In this document: in pieces, positions 16,762-25,284 of the stretch | Position numbering within the stretch: the first letter of the stretch is position 1 | Layout of the letters: every line of letters starts with the position of its first letter | Origin: Bacteroidota bacterium | Lineage (GTDB): Bacteria; Bacteroidota; Bacteroidia; Palsa-965 | Direction of reading: 5' to 3' | NCBI GenBank assembly: GCA_021299855.1 | Contig: JAJTEY010000022.1 | Coordinates: 1-32,450 of the forward strand | Length of the DNA stretch: 32,450 nucleotides | The notes under the pieces: generated by a model | Told to the model about the DNA's origin: nothing | What the model saw: only the letters and a program-made list of their open reading frames with translations | Database searches by the model: none | Made by a program: the position numbers and the translations under genes

Positions 16762-18555
16762 TTATAACTGGAATTTGATTGGAATTTTCTGATCGGTACG
16801 AACGGACTGTCCTCCAATTTTACCCGGATTCCATGCCGGCATTGACTTTACAAGACGAATCGCTTCTTTCGTTAAGCCCGGTCCGTTTTTCACTTCAACG
16901 GATGCGCGGACATTAGAAAGGCGACCATCTTTTTCGACAGTTGCAACAATCATTACGGTCCCTGTAATTTCATTTTCGCGTTCGTAAGAAGGATACTTCA
17001 AGTTGCGCGAAATGAAAGCAGACATGGCGTCGTAGCCTCCGGAGTATGTTGGCTTTACATCCACATCATAGGTCTGGTAAACAGTTCCACTGCCGGGAGT
17101 TGGCTCCGGTTGTGGTTTGGTTGTTGGACCCGTAACGACTGTTGGTACCGGTGGTGGAGGAACAACTGCCAAGCCCTTATCGGCTTCGGCAATCTTAGTG
17201 TCAACAGCTGTGTTCGATGGATCCACTTGTTTCGCTGCAGTATAGGCGTCCTTCGCTTCTTTCCATTTCTTTTGCTTTAACAGTTTATCGCCGACCTGAA
17301 TCAAGCTGTCAGCACGCTTTTTCAAAGCTTCTGCATTGCCTTTATCCACAAGCGACTGAGCAACTGCCTTATCAGTACTGTCTTTGGTTTTTGCTTCAGC
17401 AATACTGTCGTTTTTGCGAACGGTTTCTAAACTGTCCTTCTTGCGCTTCTCGGCTATAGCAGTATCTTCATTGCTTCCTCCGGAATTTATAACCACGATT
17501 ACGATTATCGCTATAACAGCAAGAACACCTCCGATAATACCAATCATGTTACCGTTACTCTTCTTTGCGCTTGGTGGCGCGTCAGCAAGAGCGGCATCAC
17601 TTTGGTAAGTAGGCTTTGGTGTTGGTGTAACTTGAGGATTCGTGCGATCAAACGCAACAGTTTTTTCAAAATCAGGTTGCTGTTCAACTACAACGGTTTT
17701 TTCAAAGGGAGCAGGAGCAGCCGGTGTGCGTTCGATGTTTTCTACAGCTGCTAAAAACTCACGACAGCTTTGGAAACGATCAGCAGGATTTTTAGCAGTT
17801 GCCTTTGCTAACACTTGCTCCATGGCTGAACTTACAGCAGGATAAACCGTGCTCGCATTGGGCAACGGTTCATTGACGATCTTATTGTAGATCTCATACT
17901 CCGTTGTTAAATCTTTGTAAGGATTGGTTCCGGTTAACAACTGGAAAAACGTGACCCCGAGCGAATAGATATCGGAGCGCTGATCTACATTTTCACCTCG
18001 AACTTGTTCGGGACACATATAATAAATTGTCCCTACCTGAGTTCCTGTCTTCGTTAACTTCTTATCAACCTCCGATAAAAGTTTCGCAATACCGAAATCA
18101 AGAATCTTACAACGCTCGTCTTTGGTTAATAAAATGTTGGATGGCTTAATATCACGGTGTACAATTCCCTGATCATGTGCATATGCAAATCCGGTTAAGA
18201 TTTGCTTCATTAATTTAAGTGCACGTTCTTCCGGAACAGGACCAGTTACTTTACGGATATAATCATCCAACGCTGTGCCGTCCACGAATTCCATAACGAG
18301 GTACAATCCGTCTGCTTCCTCCAGGTAATCGTACAATGCAACAATTGCAGGATGCTGCAAATGAGCCATCGTAGAAGCTTCTTTCTTAAAACGCTCACGA
18401 ATACTTTCGTTGTTCGCTAATCGTTCGTGCAATGATTTGATAGCCACCATACGACCCAACTTCACATGCTCAGCCAGGTACACATTACCCATGCCGCCTT
18501 CACCAATCATCTTTTTGATTTCGTAATGTAAAATCTGCTTACCGATTAAACTCAT
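16762..18555 (-). CDS. Ser/Thr protein kinase-TonB C-terminal domain fusion
   Basis: A 597-residue multidomain protein. The kinase domain (about 10-275) is complete: GEGGMGNVY, K40, HRDIKPSN (D135), DFGIAK (153-158). A Pro-rich cytoplasmic linker carries two FEKTV motifs (284-288 and 297-301), candidate phosphothreonine sites. One membrane span follows (about 337-356), then a Lys/Asp-rich helical stretch and a TPR-like pair (about 418-460), a Pro-rich spacer, and a TonB C-terminal domain (about 503-597: YPSYERENEITGTVMIVATVEKDG, with the closing SMPAWNPGKIGGQ). TonB domains contact outer-membrane partners in the periplasm. No exbB/exbD is present here, so energy coupling by this protein is doubtful; a sensor or structural role fits better. 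Confidence 0.92.
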   Translation of the reverse strand: MSLIGKQILHYEIKKMIGEGGMGNVYLAEHVKLGRMVAIKSLHERLANNESIRERFKKEASTMAHLQHPAIVALYDYLEEADGLYLVMEFVDGTALDDYIRKVTGPVPEERALKLMKQILTGFAYAHDQGIVHRDIKPSNILLTKDERCKILDFGIAKLLSEVDKKLTKTGTQVGTIYYMCPEQVRGENVDQRSDIYSLGVTFFQLLTGTNPYKDLTTEYEIYNKIVNEPLPNASTVYPAVSSAMEQVLAKATAKNPADRFQSCREFLAAVENIERTPAAPAPFEKTVVVEQQPDFEKTVAFDRTNPQVTPTPKPTYQSDAALADAPPSAKKSNGNMIGIIGGVLAVIAIIVIVVINSGGSNEDTAIAEKRKKDSLETVRKNDSIAEAKTKDSTDKAVAQSLVDKGNAEALKKRADSLIQVGDKLLKQKKWKEAKDAYTAAKQVDPSNTAVDTKIAEADKGLAVVPPPPVPTVVTGPTTKPQPEPTPGSGTVYQTYDVDVKPTYSGGYDAMSAFISRNLKYPSYERENEITGTVMIVATVEKDGRLSNVRASVEVKNGPGLTKEAIRLVKSMPAWNPGKIGGQSVRTDQKIPIKFQL

Positions 18556-18589
18556 GTCTTACTGATATTGAATGAATATTGTATTGCTT

Positions 18590-20971
18590 TTATTTCCCGC
18601 CCATTCCCGGGATAGAATCTTTCTTTTTCAATGCTATATAAATTCCCACAATGAAAATCAATGAAATGATTCCAACTGCATAATAGTCTAATGACATCTC
18701 TCCCGCACTTTCAAAACGTTCAGTGTAATCCTTATAAAATTGCTTGTGGAGAATTTCAACTGAACTGACGTTAACAGTATCTGTCACCGGTTCAGGAATA
18801 ATTAACTTGCCCGGATTGGCACTGTCCATCTTAATTTGGGAAGTGTCTATTTTCATGACTTCCGCTACTACAGTATCTTGTAAAATGCTGAAGCCTTCTG
18901 TTCCCCAACGCGATAATGTTCCGTAACTGATAAATTCAACCAACGGATTTTTAATTTTTGCAACAAGACCTGCAAGCATAATTTGCGGAATCAACGCTAA
19001 TGGAACAAGCGTCATTACTTTCTCCGCAGTATCCACAACTGCAGATAACAACAAGCCCATCAATGTTGAGCTCAACGCCAATACCAGCATCCAGTTGAAT
19101 GAACCCATCGGATCGTTCCATTCCGGATTATCGCCGGAATAGTTAAGGTAAACGATACCCACAAACAACAACGATTGCACTGCGCTGAAGAATCCTAACA
19201 CGAATAATTTCGACATCATGTATGTCGGAATTAACATGTTGAACATTCGTTCACGTTTGTATATCGGAAGTTCGCTTACGATTTCACGCGCTGCATTATT
19301 CGCTCCAAACCAAATAGCGCAGATAGCCATCAAGAATGGAACCGATTGCACCACGTCTTTGAAGATCAAACAAATTAGTCCGGCAATAATCGGCGCTTGC
19401 GCAATCATGATAATAGTATTAACACGATCGTTTGTCTTGATTTTGAAATAACGCGCTGTTAACCACCGCAACTGATCGAACCACGAAACTTTGGTCCGCG
19501 CAGGTTTTTCTGCAGGCGGTTCCGGAACAACGTCAGGATGCGGATGCTCGCGCTCGTATTTTTCAATCCACGGCTTCGAACGATCTCCCGCGATGTTAGC
19601 GTACACATCAACCGAATTTTTAACGTTGAAATAATTCTTGTAACCGTCGGTACTGCCATAGTAAACCAGGTGTCCGCCTTCTGCAAGGAACATCACGGAA
19701 TCCATGTAGTTCAAATCTTCCGGCTTGTGAGTAACCATAACGACGGTGGTGCCGCGTTGTGCTAATCCGCGCAGAATCCCTAAAAATTCTTCGATCGTTT
19801 GCGGATCGAGTGGCGAAGTAGGTTCGTCCAAAAAGATCACCAAAGGATCAGTAAGCAACTCAACAGCAATTGAAACACGTTTGCGCTGGCCTCCGGAAAT
19901 TTTTCCGACCAGATTTTTGCGAATATGTGCAATGTTCAGATCCTGCAAAACCTGATCAATTTTTTCTGCAATTAATTCCGGGTTCGCATTTTGTAATCGC
20001 AATCGCGCTGCATAGTATAATGATTGTTCCACCGTCAATTCACGGTGTACAATATCATCCTGCGGAACATATCCAATTTGTGTTTTTAAGAATTCATAAT
20101 TCTGAATTAATTCCAGATCGAATAGATAAACGGCACCACTCGTGATGGGAGCATCGCCGTTCAAAGCTTTCATCAATGTGGATTTACCGCATCCCGAAGG
20201 ACCCATAATTCCCATTAGTGAACGCGACGGAATAGTAAAGGACATTTCTTTCAATCCCTTATATCCGTTCGGATAGGCTTTTTCAATACGCTCTGCACGT
20301 ATCGCGACATCTTTCGAAATGTCTTTCGCTTCTCCTTTTAATTTCATTTTGAAGCGACCAACCAAAATCACATCACGCTCGGTGACTTTAGTGGCGCCCG
20401 TGATTCGCTTGCCGTTAACATAAGTGCCGTTCAGTGAATTCAGATCTTTAACCTGAAAACTTCCGTCACTTAATTTTTCTATTGCTGCATGACGACGACT
20501 AACAGAAGCATGATTGAAAACGACATCACACTCTGCATTACGTCCAATTACGACAACATTTTTGTTGGCGAACTTGTCCATGATGTTCGTGTGTTCGCCG
20601 GTGGATTTGTCATCCACCGCGGCACCTGCAGCATTAAACTGTGATTCGTCGCCATTAACCAATAAGCGCAACGACTTATTGCCGGAAAACCAGATTTCAT
20701 CACCAGGATTTATTTTTACCGGAACACCAACATTCAAACGATTGCCGTTTACAAACGTACCGTTCGAACTTCCGATGTCCTGTAACAACAATTGTCCCTG
20801 CGTGTCACAAATAATTTGTGCGTGCTGACGAGAGACCGTGTTGTCCGGAATTAAAATATCTACCTGACCTTCTGCTTTACCGATGGTCAGTACAAGATGC
20901 GATCCTTTAATCAGTTTTACTTTCCGCAGTAACTGATTTCCGGCGACGAATAACAGTTTGATTTCGTTCAT
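18590..20971 (-). CDS. FHA-FHA-ABC exporter (ABCG-type half-transporter)
   Basis: A 793-residue fusion. FHA-1 (about 22-104) has VSRQHAQI and SSNGTFVNG, but the usual GR is GK (31-32). FHA-2 (about 138-212) is canonical (IGRNAECDV, SRRHAAI, LNGTYVNG). The ATPase (about 225-465) has Walker A GPSGCGKST, signature SGGQRKR and Walker B VIFLDEPTSPLD. About six membrane spans of the ABC-2 permease fold follow (about 525-785). The same layout occurs in mycobacterial Rv1747, whose activity is controlled by the kinase PknF through FHA binding. A linker motif HTNI (T128) lies between the FHA domains. Next to two kinases, regulation by phosphothreonine docking is likely. The exported substrate is unknown. 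Confidence 0.93.
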   Translation of the reverse strand: MNEIKLLFVAGNQLLRKVKLIKGSHLVLTIGKAEGQVDILIPDNTVSRQHAQIICDTQGQLLLQDIGSSNGTFVNGNRLNVGVPVKINPGDEIWFSGNKSLRLLVNGDESQFNAAGAAVDDKSTGEHTNIMDKFANKNVVVIGRNAECDVVFNHASVSRRHAAIEKLSDGSFQVKDLNSLNGTYVNGKRITGATKVTERDVILVGRFKMKLKGEAKDISKDVAIRAERIEKAYPNGYKGLKEMSFTIPSRSLMGIMGPSGCGKSTLMKALNGDAPITSGAVYLFDLELIQNYEFLKTQIGYVPQDDIVHRELTVEQSLYYAARLRLQNANPELIAEKIDQVLQDLNIAHIRKNLVGKISGGQRKRVSIAVELLTDPLVIFLDEPTSPLDPQTIEEFLGILRGLAQRGTTVVMVTHKPEDLNYMDSVMFLAEGGHLVYYGSTDGYKNYFNVKNSVDVYANIAGDRSKPWIEKYEREHPHPDVVPEPPAEKPARTKVSWFDQLRWLTARYFKIKTNDRVNTIIMIAQAPIIAGLICLIFKDVVQSVPFLMAICAIWFGANNAAREIVSELPIYKRERMFNMLIPTYMMSKLFVLGFFSAVQSLLFVGIVYLNYSGDNPEWNDPMGSFNWMLVLALSSTLMGLLLSAVVDTAEKVMTLVPLALIPQIMLAGLVAKIKNPLVEFISYGTLSRWGTEGFSILQDTVVAEVMKIDTSQIKMDSANPGKLIIPEPVTDTVNVSSVEILHKQFYKDYTERFESAGEMSLDYYAVGIISLIFIVGIYIALKKKDSIPGMGGK

Positions 20972-20973
20972 TT

Positions 20974-21876
20974 TTATTTACCGCTGGTAATCGTGATTTC
21001 GTTGGTTGATGGTTTGTACTTAAAGCTGGTAGAAATTGGAACGGTAATTTGATAATCGTCCACAAGCACATCAGCTTGTCCGTCTACGAAGTATTCAAAA
21101 TCTCCGCTGATCACGGAAGTGGCTCCGCTTAAGGCAGTATACAAATTATTTACCGCAAGATCGCCCGCAACGTCACCTTCTTCGCCCGGCTTCAATTTGT
21201 TAGGCTGTTTCCCTAACCATTCACCTACACGCTTCTTGTAATCTTTATCAGCGAATACATCAATCCAAACGTTCTTAATCTGAACATCTAAAGGCAGTGT
21301 ATTTTTCAAGTGAACTTTAAAATCGAAAGTGCTGGTTGTTGCTTCTGCCTTTTTCAATTTCACTTCATTCAAAGTCACCGAATTGTTTCCAAGGCCATCT
21401 TCAATCAACATCGGAACAAAATCTTTCGGACGGAAATAAATGCGTGTCTTCTCTGACTTGTTTGATCCGAGCATGCTGAATTTGCCTTCCACCTGAATGT
21501 CGAATGCAATGGAATCTTTAGTTTTCATCAGCGTTGGCAAATCATTGCGCATCGCAGCAAGATGAAACTCAATGTTAAGGCCGATGGTGTCGGATGATTT
21601 TCTTTTTAATGAAACATCATCAACACCTTTCGTTTCACCTATCAGAGAATCTTTGTAATATAATTTCACAACCAGATCTTTTCCTTTGATAGAAAAGAAA
21701 TTGTCGTTACGAACGATGATGCTCGTGCGCGCAATAAACCCGCGATCTGTGCGATCAACCACTTCAAGATTAATAGCTTTTTCGAAGTTGGGATATTTGA
21801 ACATGGCAAATAGTGCGCCTACGATTACAGCAATCAGGCCAACGTTCAATACGATAAGTCTAGTTCTGTTGCTCAT
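20974..21876 (-). CDS. LEA14/WHy-like membrane-anchored protein
   Basis: A 300-residue protein with one N-terminal membrane span (about 8-25) and the rest predicted outside the cytoplasm. Two beta-sandwich units of the LEA14/WHy type follow: one at about 30-140 (NLEVVDRTDRGFIARTSIIVRNDNFFSIKGKDLVVKLYYKDSLIG) and one at about 160-300 (VTLNEVKLKKAEATTSTFDFKVHLKNTLPLDVQIKNVWIDVFADK). The pattern N-x-hydrophobic with I/V-K-x-hydrophobic is that of the WHy fold. In other bacteria such domains bind or shield envelope components. It has 1- to 2-bp junctions with the FHA-M48 and FHA-ABC genes, so it is likely made with the exporter and could be its periplasmic partner; that is an inference. Confidence 0.7.
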   Translation of the reverse strand: MSNRTRLIVLNVGLIAVIVGALFAMFKYPNFEKAINLEVVDRTDRGFIARTSIIVRNDNFFSIKGKDLVVKLYYKDSLIGETKGVDDVSLKRKSSDTIGLNIEFHLAAMRNDLPTLMKTKDSIAFDIQVEGKFSMLGSNKSEKTRIYFRPKDFVPMLIEDGLGNNSVTLNEVKLKKAEATTSTFDFKVHLKNTLPLDVQIKNVWIDVFADKDYKKRVGEWLGKQPNKLKPGEEGDVAGDLAVNNLYTALSGATSVISGDFEYFVDGQADVLVDDYQITVPISTSFKYKPSTNEITITSGK

Positions 21877-23246
21877 TATTCGGGGCAGTTATATTTATAA
21901 TTCGATAACATGTGGTTGCGGATACAAACCGCGCGCTTGTTGGAGTATGGGTGAGAACGGAAAATGTTATCCAGTGGATCGTATTCCGGATTTCCATCAG
22001 CATCATGCATACGCTCCCACAAACCGATTCCTACACATGGATCCCATCCACACTTCATGCACAAGTCTGAGCCCCACAAGTCGCAGTGTGATTCATTTTC
22101 TTGATTAAATGAAGTTGTTACGATTGACTCCAGCATTTGTGCGCCCATTCCAATTTCGTTATTGCCAAATGTCTGTTCGAACCACTTGTTCTTTTGAATA
22201 TGTTGGCGAATATGGCCTAATTGGTTGTGACCGATTTCATGTCCTAAGATCGCAGCAATCTCATCGTCATTTTTGCAGAAGTCGATAATACCGGTGTAGA
22301 TGAATACTTGTCCACCTGCAGTGAATGCGTTCAATACATTGTCATCAACCACGTAGATTTCGTAGGTCATTCCGTAAGGATTTGGAATGTTCTGTACCAA
22401 CTTGTTAAAGATACGCTGAATGCGAGCAACAACAGAACCGCTTTCTATGATGGTTGCCGTCTTGAACATTTCATCTTTGATAGACTGGCCAACTTCCAAT
22501 TCCTCTTCCAGCGTCACTTCAATTCCTGAATCTTCAATAGTTTCTTTTTCGAAACCACGAATGATGTCAAGAATGCTTCCTGTGCCCATGTCATTTTCAT
22601 CTTTCAGACACGAGAAGTCATAAACGATTTCTGAACCCGCCGGCTCTTCAACCACAACAATTACAGGCTCTTCATTCGGTTGAGTTGGTTGTTGTTCAAT
22701 TTCTTTCCTGCGTCTCTCGCCTTCAGCAGGAGGTACAGGTGCTTCTGCTTTTTGTCCTTCTTCATCACGGGTAACATCCGTTTTCGGCAGATCTTTTTTC
22801 TTCAGCACTTCCGATTTTTTCAAATCGCTATCATCACCGGCTCCCCCTTCATTCGCGAAATACATCACTAGGAATAAAGCGATCACCGCACCCATCGATA
22901 TGATGGCGCTTCGCATAAAGTTGTCCTGAGCGGCAGGTGCTTTTTTCGGTGCGGACTTTGGCGATGTAAAGCCGCGCGTTTTATCGAGGTTGGCTTGTTT
23001 TAAACCTGACGTGTGTTTTTCCCAATCCAGTTGCGCTTCACCAAGCTTTACAATGTCGCCTGAAACTAAGAATACGCTTTCGGCAATTTTTTTACCATTC
23101 ACATACGTGCCCGATGTGGAGTTGAGGTCGGTGAGGAAGATATTTCCATCATCGTCCAGGAAGATCTCAGCATGCTTACGACTTACCGCAGCATCATTGA
23201 GAACAACGTCATTTTCGGCATCCCTGCCGATTCGAATCATTTTCAT
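21876..23246 (-). CDS. FHA-transmembrane-M48 metalloprotease fusion
   Basis: A 456-residue protein. The FHA domain (about 3-78) is canonical: IGRDAENDV, VSRKHAEIFL, STSGTYVNG. A cytoplasmic linker with LDKTRGF leads to one membrane span (about 111-130). A charged spacer (140-200) follows, and then an M48-type peptidase region (about 265-450) with the zinc motif HEIGH (336-340) and a downstream glutamate (E383 or E385, in ENES) as third ligand. By topology the FHA is cytoplasmic and the protease periplasmic, so phosphothreonine binding could be communicated across the membrane. Nine Cys are present, several after the active site (CDLWGSDLCMKCGWDPC). The start overlaps the preceding gene by 4 bp (ATGA), indicating translational coupling. 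Confidence 0.9.
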   Translation of the reverse strand: MKMIRIGRDAENDVVLNDAAVSRKHAEIFLDDDGNIFLTDLNSTSGTYVNGKKIAESVFLVSGDIVKLGEAQLDWEKHTSGLKQANLDKTRGFTSPKSAPKKAPAAQDNFMRSAIISMGAVIALFLVMYFANEGGAGDDSDLKKSEVLKKKDLPKTDVTRDEEGQKAEAPVPPAEGERRRKEIEQQPTQPNEEPVIVVVEEPAGSEIVYDFSCLKDENDMGTGSILDIIRGFEKETIEDSGIEVTLEEELEVGQSIKDEMFKTATIIESGSVVARIQRIFNKLVQNIPNPYGMTYEIYVVDDNVLNAFTAGGQVFIYTGIIDFCKNDDEIAAILGHEIGHNQLGHIRQHIQKNKWFEQTFGNNEIGMGAQMLESIVTTSFNQENESHCDLWGSDLCMKCGWDPCVGIGLWERMHDADGNPEYDPLDNIFRSHPYSNKRAVCIRNHMLSNYKYNCPE

Positions 23247-24460
23247 CTTGTTGGAGTTTGATTAGGGGGTGTTCTTGCGGTTAAATGAGAATTTAAAAAT
23301 AAGGTTATTACTCCAATGATAAACACCCAGCATCCGGGACCGGAGTTACTTTCTTCGGATGTAATATTAAAAACGCCTGCAAAACCGAATGTTTCGTGGC
23401 CTGCGAATACTACGGTTAATGCTGAAACACTTCCCCACAGAACAAATGCGGGACGCAGGTTTTTACCTGTGGCCGAGCCCGGAAAATAATAGCGCACTAA
23501 TGTGAAAAACAATGCACCGTATAGCAGTAACCAAATCAGGCGAAAGATAAGTCCTCCATATTCGTTGCCACCGCCGATCATAGAGGTCATTAACGTAAAA
23601 CCGCTCAGATGAATAATTCCGGGGTGTCCGCTCCAATGCTCAATGGTAAACCACATGGGTAGGTTGCTGAAAAACAGAAACGTTAGTAATGCCATAACTA
23701 TAAATTCGATTTGCAAATAAAATTCCTGTTCAACGGGAAATACATGATTCAAAATAGCACCTGCAACAAGCAGCGACAAAATAGTCAAACCATATCCCGC
23801 ACCTAATAATGGAGTCGCAGTATCAACTTCTTCTGTTGATGCAGTTAAAATCAACACGGTTAATAGCCCTTGCATACTTAAACCTGCCCAGGGTAAAAAG
23901 TGACACAACGGCAATTTCCGGCCCCAAGGAGTTGCGCTAAAAATCGTTAAGCCGATGACCAGACATAAGATGATTCCCGATGATGCAATTAAACCCGAGT
24001 ATCCCGAAAGCGCCGCTAAAGGTTCGTCTCCCGATAAATTAATTATTAATGAAATCAGCGAATAATATGCTTTACCCGATGTTGAGTAGTACGGCAACAG
24101 TACACTTATTGCGGCAACTATTCCGGATATCATTAATGCAACAAGTACTCTATCTTTTTCGGTAAACTCCTGAGCCGATGCTGTCGGAGGAATAACAATA
24201 TCTGGTTGAGAAGTGGATGTTTTGAAATAATTTTTCCAAGGCAAAACAGAATTGCCGGCTTTAACGATATCGTTATCCTCCAACATCACAGAGCCGCTGA
24301 TTTTTCGCCCATTTACAAAGGTGCCGTTACCCGAGTCCAGATCAGTTAAAAAAACGTGCCCTTCATCATCACGGAATAATTCCAGATGATAACGTGAAAC
24401 CGATGTGTCCTGCAACACGATGTCATTTTCACGGGCGCGTCCTACTTTAACTAATTTCAT
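23243..24460 (-). CDS. FHA domain fused to polytopic membrane protein
   Basis: A 405-residue protein. The FHA domain (about 3-80) is near canonical: VGRARENDIVL, VSRYHLELFR, SGNGTFVNGRKI. A short linker (TSQPDIVIPPTA) precedes about eight hydrophobic spans between 118 and 395 (VLVALMISGIVAAISVLLPYY, IIVGLTIF-like spans, LLVAGAILNHVF, FFTLVRYYF, GVITLFLN). No transport or enzyme motif is recognised in the membrane part. Four-base overlaps with both neighbours indicate translational coupling. It could be a phospho-dependent membrane scaffold or channel; I cannot choose. The FHA is highly similar in layout to that of the M48 fusion, suggesting a duplicated FHA module. Confidence 0.85.
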   Translation of the reverse strand: MKLVKVGRARENDIVLQDTSVSRYHLELFRDDEGHVFLTDLDSGNGTFVNGRKISGSVMLEDNDIVKAGNSVLPWKNYFKTSTSQPDIVIPPTASAQEFTEKDRVLVALMISGIVAAISVLLPYYSTSGKAYYSLISLIINLSGDEPLAALSGYSGLIASSGIILCLVIGLTIFSATPWGRKLPLCHFLPWAGLSMQGLLTVLILTASTEEVDTATPLLGAGYGLTILSLLVAGAILNHVFPVEQEFYLQIEFIVMALLTFLFFSNLPMWFTIEHWSGHPGIIHLSGFTLMTSMIGGGNEYGGLIFRLIWLLLYGALFFTLVRYYFPGSATGKNLRPAFVLWGSVSALTVVFAGHETFGFAGVFNITSEESNSGPGCWVFIIGVITLFLNSHLTARTPPNQTPTR

Positions 24461-25266
24461 ATTAAATGTATTAACGCATTTTTAAAATCTGTGCACGTTT
24501 GAAAGCGATGCTCCGGTTGTTTCATGGTTGCTTTGCGGACGATAGCTGCAATCGTAGGCGACAAATCTTTACGGATATTTCGCACATCGGAAATTTGCTC
24601 TTGCATTACTGCTTTGAATACATCATCACGCCCTGTTGAGTTGGGGAATGGTGTTTGTGTGGTGAGCAATTGAAATAAAGTCACGCCCAGCGAATATATA
24701 TCCGACAAAGTACTTACTGCTTTTCCTGAAATCTGTTCCGGACTCATGTACACCGGACTTCCCATAATTTTTTCGGGATTTCCTTCCTGCAAAGTATGCG
24801 CAATACCAAAGTCAAGCACTTTGATTTCTCCGGAGTTGGTAATCATAATATTTAAAGGTTTCAAGTCGAGATGAATGACATCCTGTGAATGTGCATAGGC
24901 AATTGCATCCAACACTTCACACATCATCGCAGCAGCAACAGATTCCGGTAAGGGTCCTGAAACCTTATTTATATAATCTTCCAGATTTACACCGTCTACA
25001 AACTCCATCACCAAATAAACCGCTTCACCTCCGTCAATAAAATCAACAAGGCGAACAATATTCGCATGATTTAAGTATAAATATCGATTAGCTTCTTCTT
25101 TAAATTTCTTACGCACAAATTCATTATTCCGAAATCCTGTGCGCAGTTCTTTTATCGCAACAGGAAACCCTGTGTGCAAATCAACTCCCTGATATACGAT
25201 AGCCGTGCCGCCCGTGGAAAGCTGGCCAACGATTTCGTATTGAGTAGTGATTTTATTTAAGAGCAT
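24457..25266 (-). CDS. Soluble Ser/Thr protein kinase, non-RD type
   Basis: A 269-residue kinase, almost only the catalytic domain. K39 (VAIKEL), catalytic HLDLKPLN (D134), DFGIAH (152-157) and SPEQ (173-176) are present. Two deviations: the HRD arginine is Leu133, making it a non-RD kinase, and the glycine loop reads STGGTA in place of GEGGMG. Non-RD kinases often do not need activation-loop phosphorylation. The activation segment is short (HTLQEGNPEKIMGSPVYMSPEQ) and lacks the TxTGT run of the other two kinases. There is no membrane segment, so it acts in the cytoplasm. It lies directly after the PP2C gene (18-bp gap) and before the FHA-membrane gene (4-bp overlap). Confidence 0.92.
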   Translation of the reverse strand: MLLNKITTQYEIVGQLSTGGTAIVYQGVDLHTGFPVAIKELRTGFRNNEFVRKKFKEEANRYLYLNHANIVRLVDFIDGGEAVYLVMEFVDGVNLEDYINKVSGPLPESVAAAMMCEVLDAIAYAHSQDVIHLDLKPLNIMITNSGEIKVLDFGIAHTLQEGNPEKIMGSPVYMSPEQISGKAVSTLSDIYSLGVTLFQLLTTQTPFPNSTGRDDVFKAVMQEQISDVRNIRKDLSPTIAAIVRKATMKQPEHRFQTCTDFKNALIHLI

Positions 25267-25284
25267 ATGTTATAATAAATGCAA

